Origin: Paenibacillus silviterrae
GTDB lineage: Bacteria > Bacillota > Bacilli > Paenibacillales > NBRC-103111
Direction: 5' to 3'
DNA length: 64,000 nucleotides
Assembly (NCBI RefSeq): GCF_030167925.1
Contig: NZ_JASKUT010000001.1
Location: forward strand, 2,914,001 to 2,978,000
Positions 10,219 to 17,906 of the stretch are shown one piece after another. A program made the position numbers and the translations under genes. The notes beneath the pieces are model-generated. The model saw nothing but the letters and a program-made list of their open reading frames with translations. It searched no databases and was not told the DNA's origin. How positions within the stretch are numbered: the stretch's first letter is position 1; the number at the start of each line of letters is the position of its first letter.

Positions 10219-10446
10219 ATGAATAATTGGTGGTTATCGGTGATGCACTTTCCATTTAAGGGTTACTTCCTACTATTCTTTTTTGATAATCTGTATTCTA
10301 TTTTTGTATTTGGTCTTTTGTGTTTCTTTACTATCATTTTGATTGTTGTTTATAAATCATTTGGTAGAAGAACTGGAAATATGTGCTTGGGGGTCCTTCT
10401 TTTATTATTCGCTTCAATTATTCTGTTAGTTGAGTTTTTATTCTAA
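10219..10446 (+). CDS. Small AT-rich membrane protein
   Basis: Unrecognised, 75 residues, two hydrophobic helices (FGLLCFFTIILIVVYKSF and MCLGVLLLLFASIILLVEFL) separated by a basic stretch. A TATAAT-like box lies just upstream near 10201. No good ribosome binding site precedes the first ATG; ATG 10243 (MHFPFKGYF) is an alternative. Composition matches the preceding AT-rich gene and not the rest of the window. Confidence 0.4.
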   Translation: MNNWWLSVMHFPFKGYFLLFFFDNLYSIFVFGLLCFFTIILIVVYKSFGRRTGNMCLGVLLLLFASIILLVEFLF

Positions 10447-10484
10447 TTAATAGTCAAAAGCTAATTATGTACTCATACGACTCA

Positions 10485-10524
10485 GAAAAAAGAAAAACCC
10501 TTGATATACAAGGGTTTTTCTTTT
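10485..10524. terminator. Bidirectional terminator beside tRNA-Gly
   Basis: AAGAAAAACCC, a loop TTGATATACAA and GGGTTTTTCTT, with A and T runs on both sides. It serves the tRNA (minus strand) and the small AT-rich gene (plus strand). Confidence 0.85.
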
Positions 10525-10525
10525 A

Positions 10526-10596
10526 AGCGGGTGATGGGAATCGAACCCACGCCACCAGCTTGGGAAGCTGGAGTTCTACCATTGAACTACACCCGC
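10526..10596 (-). tRNA. tRNA-Gly, anticodon CCC
   Basis: A 71-nt cloverleaf on the minus strand. The acceptor stem is GCGGGTG with CACCCGC; the D arm contains AGTTCAATGGTAGAAC; the anticodon arm is CCAGC, TTCCCAA, GCTGG, giving CCC at positions 34-36; the T arm contains GTGGGTTCGATTCCCAT. CCA is not encoded. It decodes GGG. Confidence 0.95.
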
Positions 10597-10659
10597 GCGA
10601 TGATAATGAAAGCGTTACGTAAGCATCATTATATCGCCTTCCGAGTTCATTGTCCAGTC

Positions 10660-11109
10660 CTACCCCTTGCGAAAATATTCCAAAATCCGAAACGACTGAA
10701 ACATCGCCAGATTATCCAGCTGGTTCATATATAACGGGCGCACCCACGGGTCCAGCAGCACTATAGCCACCACCAACGCCACGGCTCCGATCCCCTTCCG
10801 CCAATCGAGAGAGCTGCGACGAACAATCAACCGGTTACCCAGCAGCCAAGCGCCGGCGATCAACCCTATTGATCCAAAGATAAGGATGGGAGGCACCCTG
10901 CCCTCCAAACACCAATAGAGTAACCGCTCCCAATATTGAATCAGTACGGTAAACGCTACGTTAAACAACACAAGAAGCCCATAGGCCTTCCACGGTCTCA
11001 TCCCTAGCCCTTTCCCGCTGTCCTCTACCTTCATCAAAACGCCCACGCCCCTCTCATTCCATTCCACGCAACACAGCCCGGCCGTGCAACGATGAACAAC
11101 AACTTCCAT
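10660..11109 (-). CDS. Small membrane protein of unknown function
   Basis: Up to 149 residues. Three likely membrane helices: AYGLLVLFNVAFTVLIQYW, IGLIAGAWLLGNRLIV and IGAVALVVAIVLLDPWV. No family recognised. The N-terminus is uncertain: the first ATG lacks a clear site, and two internal ATGs (MKVEDSGKG and MRPWKAYG) are possible. Codon use looks like the surrounding chromosome, unlike the AT-rich genes nearby. It stands alone between tRNA-Gly and the terminator of the nucleotidase gene. Confidence 0.6.
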   Translation of the reverse strand: MEVVVHRCTAGLCCVEWNERGVGVLMKVEDSGKGLGMRPWKAYGLLVLFNVAFTVLIQYWERLLYWCLEGRVPPILIFGSIGLIAGAWLLGNRLIVRRSSLDWRKGIGAVALVVAIVLLDPWVRPLYMNQLDNLAMFQSFRILEYFRKG

Positions 11110-11143
11110 TGTAGCTATTTACGTGAAAAAGGGAAAGCGCCCA

Positions 11144-11188
11144 TAAAAAAAACGACCGCCTCGGCAAAATAAACCGAAAGCGGCCGTT
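11144..11188 (-). terminator. Intrinsic terminator after the secreted nucleotidase
   Basis: Minus strand: AACGGCCGCTTTCGG, loop, CCGAGGCGGTCGTT and a run of eight T. Confidence 0.9.
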
Positions 11189-11198
11189 CTTTGCTAAC

Positions 11199-14100
11199 TC
11201 ATGGCAGCTGAATGATCTGCCCCGGATAAATCAAGTGCGGATTGTTCAGCTTATTTAACTTCTGCAGCCCCTGCCATGTCGTACCGTAGCGCTGGGCAAT
11301 GGCGAATAAATAATCGCCCGGCTGAACGGTGTAGGTGCCGCTGCCGGCAGACTCTTGCTGCGAACCAGCAGCAGGAGCAGGGGCAATCGATGCAGCTCCC
11401 GCAGGATCCGGCTTCACCGTAATACGGCCTTCTACCACAGGGGAGACCGCGCCTTTTTTCTGAATATACGCAATCAACGCTTCGTCGAGTGCCGGGAAGT
11501 CGCCCAAGTGCTGCGCCGTCTTGAGAGACGAATATTGGTCGCCGCCGGCAGCAAGGAAATCGTTGGTCGCAAGCACATATGACTTCTCCAGCTCTAACGG
11601 CTGCCCCTTCACCTTCACAGAGTGAACGCGGCTTCCCGCAGGCTTCGATTCATCGATGGAGTACGACATGCCTCCGACATGGGCAAAGCCTCCCAGCGAT
11701 TTCGGATACGCCGAAGCTCCCACCTCTAGCGCCGCTTTCAACTCTGCGCCCGTAACCTTTTTAGTCTGGATATAGTTGCCGAACGGCAGCACGGTGATGA
11801 TGCTTCCTTTGGTTACTTGACCGGCTTCCACCGAAGCTCGTATGCCCCCGCCATTGGTCAAGGCAACATCCGCTCCCGTCATATCCAGCATCGCATCGGT
11901 GATCAGGTTGCCGAGGTTGGTCTCTTGAACGCGTACCAGCTCACGATCTCCGTCAAGCTTCACCGGTACGGAGCCGATCACTTCATTCAGAATAACGTCT
12001 TGCGCCTTCTTAATGTCGTTAATTGTTCCTACCACCGCTTGATCAGGCATAACAAGACCGGCAGCATCCTTAGCAACCAGCTGTGCCTTTTTGCCAACCA
12101 GCTTGTTCCCTTCGAACGTCAGCTCGACTACGCCCAGATTCTTGGTGTATTCGCCTGCGCTTACAATCAGGGTGTTATTGTCGGCGGTTTTTCCCTCCAC
12201 CAGCGTGCTGTGGCTGTGGCCGTCGACGATGAGGTCAATCCCCGGCACCTCTTTGGCCAGCTTGATGCTGGTATCGGTACTGGATTCGTCAATGCCGAGG
12301 TGAGTGACCGCGATGATCGCATCGACCTTCTGCTTTTTCAGTTCTTCCACCACGGGTTTCGCTTCCACAGCAGGATCGACGAACTTCAAGCCGGCTACAT
12401 TATTCGGGTGTGTCTTATAAGTGGTTTCCGGCGTAGAAAGTCCGAGAATACCAAGCTTAATGCCGTTAACCTCTTTAATCACATAAGGCTTCAGAATCCG
12501 GGAACTGTCCGCTTCCTTCCGCACATTGGCCGCGAGAATGGGGAACTCTACAATTTTCTCCAGCTCCAGCAAGCGTTGATAGCCATAGTTGAAATCATGG
12601 TTTCCTGCTGCCATCGCATCATACCCCGTCTGGTTCATGACCCTGGCAATGCTCTCCCCGCGAACAAGCGTAGCGAAGGTTGTGCCATGGAACGTATCGC
12701 CCGCGTCCAGGAGAAGCGTGTTCGGGTTTTGGCTTTCATAGTGCTGTACCAGCGTTGCGATTTTGGCAAAGCCCATGCCATCATTAGAAGCTTCCTCCGC
12801 ACGGCCGTGGGAATCATTCGTATGCAGGATGGTAATCGTCTTCTTGGCAGCCTTATCGCCCTGCGTCAGCTCATACACGCCCATCGTACCGGAAACCTCG
12901 TTGCCGACAAGCAGCAGCGCCTTACCCGTAGGACTTTGATCTGCAGAAACGAACTTGAGTCCCTCCGGCCCGCTCTCGCCCTTGATGTCCTTCTCCCCTC
13001 CGGAGAAATCCCGGCTGGTAAAGTACGTGGCGAAGTGAGGCTTTAACGGATCGGTTACATTGTATACGAAAATGCCGCCCATCCGCTCAACGCCCACAAA
13101 CGCATAAGCCTCATCACCGATGCGGCCGACCTTCACGTCCTCCGGCTCCGGACCTTTATCGTCGCTGCGGTCGTCGAATTTGTTATTGTCATTCGAAACG
13201 TTGAATTGCTTCGGGTATTGAACCGCCAGCGTTTGCTCGAATTGATCTCCGCTGTCGAACACCTGCGTCATTGTGGACGCATCCCATATGGAGAAAGACC
13301 TTGCCCCATAGGTATAGATCGCCTCATATTTTCCATCTGCGTTAACTCCCGCCGTTGTCGTCGTCTTCAGACGACCGAGCTTGGTATCGTCGGCAGCTGT
13401 TATGGAGAGTTCATCGAGCTGCTTTTGGGTAAGCCCCGGGTAGTTCGCCGCCTGAAGCGCAAGCTTATCTTTCAGGTCAGCTACACGAGCCTCCTCGGAA
13501 AAGCCCTTATAGTCCCTGCTATCGCCCTCATTGGCCGTGAAGAGATACGTCTTCCCATTCAAGGTCATCACATCCATGCCGTCCGGCATATACATGCCGA
13601 GCACCGGCCATGGCTGAATATTGATTTTCTTGTCTTTGTCAGAGGCATCCAGACCGTTGCCCAACTTATAATGCTGCTTCACTCCAAGCGAGGTCACCTT
13701 GGTAAAAGCTTTTGCAGCCAAATCAAGCTCAGCTACCGCGTTCACCTCCTGCAGCGACACGTAGGCTGTCTTGCTATCCGGCGCTACAACAATATATTCC
13801 GGCTCAAAATCTTGGGCTGCTGTCGCACCCGGCTTCGCCTTACGGACCTTCTCATCAATGATGGCATCATTGTCAAAAAGCGCATGCACCACGCTGCCCT
13901 GAGTTACTTTGTCGGCTCCCGCCGATACATCAATAATGGACACCGATCCTTCCGGGTCGATGGAGGTATCGTCGTTCGGCTCACCCTCGTTGGCAACAAG
14001 CACATAATGTCCATCCGGGGTAAAAGTAACCATATCGGGAAGCGCCCCTACTTCCACAAAGCTGATGAGGCTTCCGTCCATGCCGAGCAGGACGACCTTG

Positions 14101-14531
14101 CCGGGATCCGTTTTAACGGCTGCAGGCAGCGCAAGTGCCAGAAAATCTCCCTTAGGGCTCACCGCTACGCTGGTAATATCGCCGATCCCTGCGATCTGGC
14201 CGCTGAGCGACTCCAGCTTAATTCGCTTCGCCTCCGACAACGCAACAGTGGTTGACGGATTTGACTTTAGCGAGGACAGATCGACGATGTCCACCGATTT
14301 TTCGGCACCGTTAATAACGAAAGCTCTCTTGGATTTGGCATCATATTGTACGATCTCTGCCCCTGTGGCGCCGGAGCCTGTGTCATAACGCGCAATCAGC
14401 TTCGCGGTAAGCTCGCTTGTGCCGGAGCTTGTCCATACAGCAGAGGTGTCGGCCGCCGATGCCGATGCTACGGGTGTTACTGCAAGCGCTGCCGCCACTA
14501 AGGCGGATGTACATTGAACGAACCATTTCAT
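11199..14531 (-). CDS. Secreted choice-of-anchor-I / 5'-nucleotidase / LysM protein
   Basis: A 1110-residue exported enzyme. Signal peptide at 1-27 (ALAVTPVASASAA). Residues from about 40 to 560 form a beta-propeller-like 'choice-of-anchor I' region (VLVANEGEPNDD, LFTANEGDSRDY). From about 570 comes a calcineurin-type metallophosphoesterase with HTNDSHGR, DAGDTFHG, GNHDFNYG, THLG and DGHSHS, then the 5'-nucleotidase C-terminal domain (NGGGIRASVEAG, ATNDFLAAGGDQYSSL). The last 45 residues are one LysM repeat (YTVQPGDYLFAIAQRYGTTW) that binds peptidoglycan. It should release phosphate from external nucleotides while held on the wall. A clear Pho box lies upstream. Confidence 0.93.
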   Translation of the reverse strand: MKWFVQCTSALVAAALAVTPVASASAADTSAVWTSSGTSELTAKLIARYDTGSGATGAEIVQYDAKSKRAFVINGAEKSVDIVDLSSLKSNPSTTVALSEAKRIKLESLSGQIAGIGDITSVAVSPKGDFLALALPAAVKTDPGKVVLLGMDGSLISFVEVGALPDMVTFTPDGHYVLVANEGEPNDDTSIDPEGSVSIIDVSAGADKVTQGSVVHALFDNDAIIDEKVRKAKPGATAAQDFEPEYIVVAPDSKTAYVSLQEVNAVAELDLAAKAFTKVTSLGVKQHYKLGNGLDASDKDKKINIQPWPVLGMYMPDGMDVMTLNGKTYLFTANEGDSRDYKGFSEEARVADLKDKLALQAANYPGLTQKQLDELSITAADDTKLGRLKTTTTAGVNADGKYEAIYTYGARSFSIWDASTMTQVFDSGDQFEQTLAVQYPKQFNVSNDNNKFDDRSDDKGPEPEDVKVGRIGDEAYAFVGVERMGGIFVYNVTDPLKPHFATYFTSRDFSGGEKDIKGESGPEGLKFVSADQSPTGKALLLVGNEVSGTMGVYELTQGDKAAKKTITILHTNDSHGRAEEASNDGMGFAKIATLVQHYESQNPNTLLLDAGDTFHGTTFATLVRGESIARVMNQTGYDAMAAGNHDFNYGYQRLLELEKIVEFPILAANVRKEADSSRILKPYVIKEVNGIKLGILGLSTPETTYKTHPNNVAGLKFVDPAVEAKPVVEELKKQKVDAIIAVTHLGIDESSTDTSIKLAKEVPGIDLIVDGHSHSTLVEGKTADNNTLIVSAGEYTKNLGVVELTFEGNKLVGKKAQLVAKDAAGLVMPDQAVVGTINDIKKAQDVILNEVIGSVPVKLDGDRELVRVQETNLGNLITDAMLDMTGADVALTNGGGIRASVEAGQVTKGSIITVLPFGNYIQTKKVTGAELKAALEVGASAYPKSLGGFAHVGGMSYSIDESKPAGSRVHSVKVKGQPLELEKSYVLATNDFLAAGGDQYSSLKTAQHLGDFPALDEALIAYIQKKGAVSPVVEGRITVKPDPAGAASIAPAPAAGSQQESAGSGTYTVQPGDYLFAIAQRYGTTWQGLQKLNKLNNPHLIYPGQIIQLP

Positions 14532-14593
14532 AAGTCAGCCTTTCCTCCCCAGTCCATAATTGGTTATGCTACTACCTTATTGTAGAGACGAAC

Positions 14594-14632
14594 TATTAAT
14601 GTCCTGTAAAAATCATGTAAACCCATTGTCAA
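14594..14632 (-). promoter_or_regulatory. PhoP box, four direct repeats
   Basis: On the minus strand four hexamers stand at exact 11-bp spacing: TTGACA, TTTACA, TTTACA, TTAATA, each separated by 5 nt. This fits the PhoP-P consensus of Bacilli (TT(A/T/C)ACA repeats). It lies about 65-100 bp before the nucleotidase ATG. PhoP control of that gene is inferred. Confidence 0.8.
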
Positions 14633-14723
14633 ATTTGTTATCGGCTTCTGGATCCATTTTTTGACTTTGCGGCGAAGATCGTATTAAATGAAGGAGAAGT
14701 ACAAAGATCCGGGAGGGCGACTG

Positions 14724-15644
14724 ATGAAATATCGCAGATTGGGTAAAACCGAGCTACATGTATCCGTTATTGGCGTAGGAACCTGGCAATTCGGCGGGGA
14801 ATGGGGCAAGCCTTTCACACAGGATGAGGTTGACGCGATTCTGAATCAAGCCAAGGAATCCGGCATCAATCTGATCGACACGGCGGAATGTTATGGAGAT
14901 CATACGTCGGAAGCGCTGATCGGGAGCTACGTGGCCCGTCATCGCCGCGAGGATTGGGTGATTGCCACCAAGTTCGGTCATAAGTTCCATCGGAATTTCG
15001 AACGGGATCAGGAGTGGTCTCCGCAGCAGGTGCTGGATCAGCTGGATGCTTCGCTGAAAGCGCTGCAAACCGACTATATCGACCTTTATCAGTTCCATTC
15101 GGGCACGGACGAGGCGTTTGACCAAGACGAGCTCTGGACTCTGTTAGATAAACAAGTGCAAGCCGGGAAAATCCGCCATTTAGGCACCTCCATCGGCAGC
15201 AACGATAATTTGCACCAAACCGAAAACTCCACCAAGGTCGGTTCCAAGGCCATTCAGGTCGTATACAACCGGTTGGACCGCAAGCCGGAGGAGCGCGTTT
15301 TCCCGTCCTGTCAGGCGCAGGATCTTGGCGTGTTGGCCCGCGTACCGCTGGCAAGCGGCTACTTGAGCGGCAAGTATAAGCCGGGCGCAGTATTTTCCGA
15401 GAGCGATGTGCGCCATCGCCATGATCAGGAGCAAACCCGCCTGAAGCTCGAGGAGGTCGAACGCATTCGGGAGAATGAAGTTCCGCAAGGCATGGATATG
15501 GCTACCTGGGCGCTCGCCTGGTGCTTGAAGCATCCGGCCGTTACCTCCGTCATCCCCGGGTGCAAAAGTCCGGAGCAGGTCATTTCCAATGCTTCGGCGG
15601 CCGCTTATGTCGGAGAAAATCATCCGCAGGCAGTCAAATCTTAG
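14724..15644 (+). CDS. Aldo/keto reductase
   Basis: NAD(P)H-dependent reductase of the aldo/keto family, 306 residues from the chosen ATG (MKYRRLGKTELHVSVIGVGT) with GGGAGG 7 nt upstream; an ATG 36 nt earlier lacks a site. The TIM-barrel catalytic tetrad is visible: Asp in NLIDTAECYG, the following Tyr, Lys in VIATKFGHK and His in DLYQFHSG. The cofactor end reads SVIPGCKSPEQVISNASA. It resembles the YhdN/IolS group. Substrate unknown. The MFS gene follows by 115 bp. Confidence 0.93.
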   Translation: MKYRRLGKTELHVSVIGVGTWQFGGEWGKPFTQDEVDAILNQAKESGINLIDTAECYGDHTSEALIGSYVARHRREDWVIATKFGHKFHRNFERDQEWSPQQVLDQLDASLKALQTDYIDLYQFHSGTDEAFDQDELWTLLDKQVQAGKIRHLGTSIGSNDNLHQTENSTKVGSKAIQVVYNRLDRKPEERVFPSCQAQDLGVLARVPLASGYLSGKYKPGAVFSESDVRHRHDQEQTRLKLEEVERIRENEVPQGMDMATWALAWCLKHPAVTSVIPGCKSPEQVISNASAAAYVGENHPQAVKS

Positions 15645-15759
15645 TTTTCGTTTTAAAGCACGATAGTCCATGGTTTTCAGTCGGTACGTCCATGGGAATC
15701 CCCTCTCACGCGCGGTATGCTAGGGAATACAGAAGGTACAACTGCGCGGAAGGGTTCTG

Positions 15760-16959
15760 ATGAGAATGAAGCTATCGACACGAATCTATATGGATGCTGC
15801 TTTGCAAAATATGAAAAGCGTTAGCTTCTTCACGTTCTTACAAGTGCTGATTGCCCGTTTGGGGGCCAGCAATTTTGAAATCGCGCTTTCCAACTCCTTG
15901 CCACCTCTGTTCTGTGCACTGTCCCTTGCGTTTCTAACGCGGCAGCTGCCTGTGACCAGAGGTGTTTTTCTTGTCAGCGGATACATTCGGCAGTTTGCTT
16001 TCCTCTCCATGGCTCTTAGCGTGCTGCTGCCGAATCCCATACCGTATTTGCTGTTCTTCTGGTCGATCAACGCCGTAGCGGTGATGGTTACCGGCGCGCA
16101 GCAGCCTGCGATCCTTCGAAGATGGGTCGAGCCGGCGGAGTTTCCCAAGATTTTCAGCAATACGAAAATGATCGGGATCGTCATCGTCACCATCGGCAGC
16201 TTTGCGATCGGCCATTTTCTCGATGCGTTCCAGTGGATGTTCCCGAAAAATTACGTGATCTCTATGCTCGTCGGCTGTGCCGCTACCTTCGCCGGGATGG
16301 CCCTCATTGCGGAGCTAGCGCCAAAGGAACGTCAACCGATCCGTCTCACCTGGGTGAAGCCGTTTCAGGAATGCGACCGCCGCACCTGGTGGATGGGCTT
16401 GAATCATGTGGGCACCGCTATGGTTGCACCGCTGTTTATCATTTACCATGTCAATCAGCTCGGTTTAAGCAATTCCCAGATCGCCTCCTTTGTCGTCACC
16501 GCAGGTATCGTATCCACACTGATGCTCCCTGTCGCTCGGCGGGCAATGGATCGGTTCGGCGTCATGAAGGTGTACGGCGTTGCTGTCATCGGTCTGGCGG
16601 CCGCCGTGCTGCCCTACGGATGGATCAATTCCTTCTGGGCGCTGCTCATCGTGCAAGGCTGGCTGGGGCTTTGCCTGGCCATATACGAGGTAGCCTCCAA
16701 CTCCATCATGATGAACGAGGCGGCCAAGCACAAAAAGGAGATGGCTTACTTTTCCGACTTCCAGCTGGTCATGAATGCAGGTAATGCCGTCGGGGCGCTG
16801 CTCGCCGGTGCTTTGATCGCCGTCCTTCCGCTGTGGGGCTGCTTTGTGGTCATTGCGGTCAGCCGTTTGGTTATGTACTTTGCCTTCCAGCCTTCGGAAG
16901 CAGCAGCACCTGCGGGTACGCTCGAGGCGGCTGGTTCGGGGGTTCAGGCAGGGAGGTAG
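15760..16959 (+). CDS. MFS transporter
   Basis: A 399-residue integral membrane protein with about twelve helices. The first loop carries LGASNFEIALSNSLPPLFCA and the middle loop is basic (LAPKERQPIRLTW), as in major facilitator proteins. GGAAGGG precedes ATG by 6 nt. No substrate motif was recognised. It may be co-transcribed with the reductase gene. It ends just before a long block of intergenic tandem repeats, and no conventional terminator was found. Confidence 0.85.
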   Translation: MRMKLSTRIYMDAALQNMKSVSFFTFLQVLIARLGASNFEIALSNSLPPLFCALSLAFLTRQLPVTRGVFLVSGYIRQFAFLSMALSVLLPNPIPYLLFFWSINAVAVMVTGAQQPAILRRWVEPAEFPKIFSNTKMIGIVIVTIGSFAIGHFLDAFQWMFPKNYVISMLVGCAATFAGMALIAELAPKERQPIRLTWVKPFQECDRRTWWMGLNHVGTAMVAPLFIIYHVNQLGLSNSQIASFVVTAGIVSTLMLPVARRAMDRFGVMKVYGVAVIGLAAAVLPYGWINSFWALLIVQGWLGLCLAIYEVASNSIMMNEAAKHKKEMAYFSDFQLVMNAGNAVGALLAGALIAVLPLWGCFVVIAVSRLVMYFAFQPSEAAAPAGTLEAAGSGVQAGR

Positions 16960-16978
16960 GGGGTGGGTAGGACCCTCC

Positions 16979-17440
16979 GCTCTCCAGGAAGCCTAACTCG
17001 GTTGTGTAATTGCATTTTTGCTACTGCTGGTGATATTCCGGCATTTTCGGTGCCTGTAGTGGCAGATATGCCCTTGTTTCGTCTCTTTCCGCTATCCGGG
17101 AAGCCAAATCGGAGTGTAATCGCAGTTCTGCTACTACTGGTGTTATTCCGTCACTTTCGGTGCCTGTAGTGGCAGATATGACCTTATTTCATCTCTTTCC
17201 GCTCTCCGGGAAGCCAAACTCGGTGTGTAATCGCATTTTTGCTACTGCTGGTGTTATTCCGGCACTTTCGATGTCTGTAGTGGCAGATATGCCCTTATTT
17301 CATCTCTTTCCGCTCTCCGGGAAGCCAAAATCGGCGTGTAATCGCATTTTTGCTACTGCTGGTGTTATTCTGGCACTTTCGATGTCTGTTATCGCATAGT
17401 TGCCATTATTTCGTCTCTTTCCGCTTTAGCACGTACTTGC
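16979..17440 (+). repeat. Tandem repeat, about 111 bp, four copies plus a partial
   Basis: The sequence CGCTCTCCGGGAAGCC recurs at 16979, 17090, 17200 and 17311, and a truncated copy begins at 17422. Each copy also carries TTTTTGCTACTGCTGGTG and GGCAGATATG. Three periods are 111 bp and one is 110 bp, so no frame is kept across the block. Copies differ by scattered substitutions. No start signals or coding pattern are seen. The block fills the convergent gap between the MFS and GGDEF-EAL genes. Confidence 0.9.
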
Positions 17441-17525
17441 GCGATTCATCGTTATTTTGAAAAAGCTGATGTGCTTCCGACACCTTTACACTACGAACCC
17501 ATCCTCCCCTCTCCAACACATTTGA

Positions 17526-17785
17526 GCAATAGCGATATTCACCCAACGCAACTGCTACACCCCTCTCTTCTGAGCCACAGGGATAGGCCCCCAACGCAAC
17601 TGCGACCCATCTATTTCTGAGCCACAGGGATAAGACCCAAACGCAACTGCTACACCCCTCTCTTCTGAGCCACAGGGATATGACCCAAACGCAACTGCTA
17701 CACCCCTCTCTTCTGAGCCACCGGGATAAAACCCAAACGCAATTGCAACACACCTCTCTTCTGAGCCACAGGGATAGGCCCCCAA
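17526..17785 (-). repeat. Tandem repeat, about 48 bp, five copies
   Basis: TGAGCCACAGGGATA or close variants occur at 17571, 17618, 17666, 17714 and 17762 (spacing 47, 48, 48, 48), each preceded by ACCCCTCTCTTC and followed by CCCAAACGCAACTGC. A degenerate copy begins near 17526. Because 48 is a multiple of three, repetitive peptides can be read in several frames, but none has a convincing start. Judged noncoding. It is a second, unrelated repeat family in the same intergenic gap. Confidence 0.9.
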
Positions 17786-17816
17786 TCCTCTCCACCTATT
17801 TCCTCCCGCCGCACAC

Positions 17817-17872
17817 AAAAAAAGCGCCTCCCGAACCCGCAGCACACAGCTGTTACCGGATCCGAAGGCGCT
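17817..17872 (-). terminator. Intrinsic terminator after the GGDEF-EAL gene
   Basis: Minus strand: AAGCGCCTTCGGATCCG, about 22-nt loop, CGGGTTCGGGAGGCGCTT and a T-run. Confidence 0.9.
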
Positions 17873-17906
17873 TATCCATTCCTGATGCACTTACTCACTT
17901 ACGCAC

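Noticed and set aside
10607-10622. cre-like TGAAAGCGTTACG near tRNA-Gly
   Set aside because: Mismatches at the end of the consensus and no sensible target gene.
10501-10734. Plus-strand ORF containing GIEPTPPAWEAGVLPLNYTR
   Set aside because: It is the antisense of tRNA-Gly and its terminator; this peptide is a well-known false prediction from tRNA genes.
16963-17399. Short plus-strand ORFs with a 37-residue repeat
   Set aside because: They are readings of the 111-bp tandem repeat; one 110-bp unit breaks the frame and there are no start signals.
17526-17785. CRISPR array
   Set aside because: The 48-bp units are contiguous tandem repeats with no unique spacers, and no cas genes are present.
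17406-17890. Two minus-strand ORFs with 16-residue Cys/Trp-rich or Gly-rich repeats
   Set aside because: Both come from the same 48-bp tandem repeat read in two frames; no ribosome binding site, and one crosses the GGDEF-EAL terminator.
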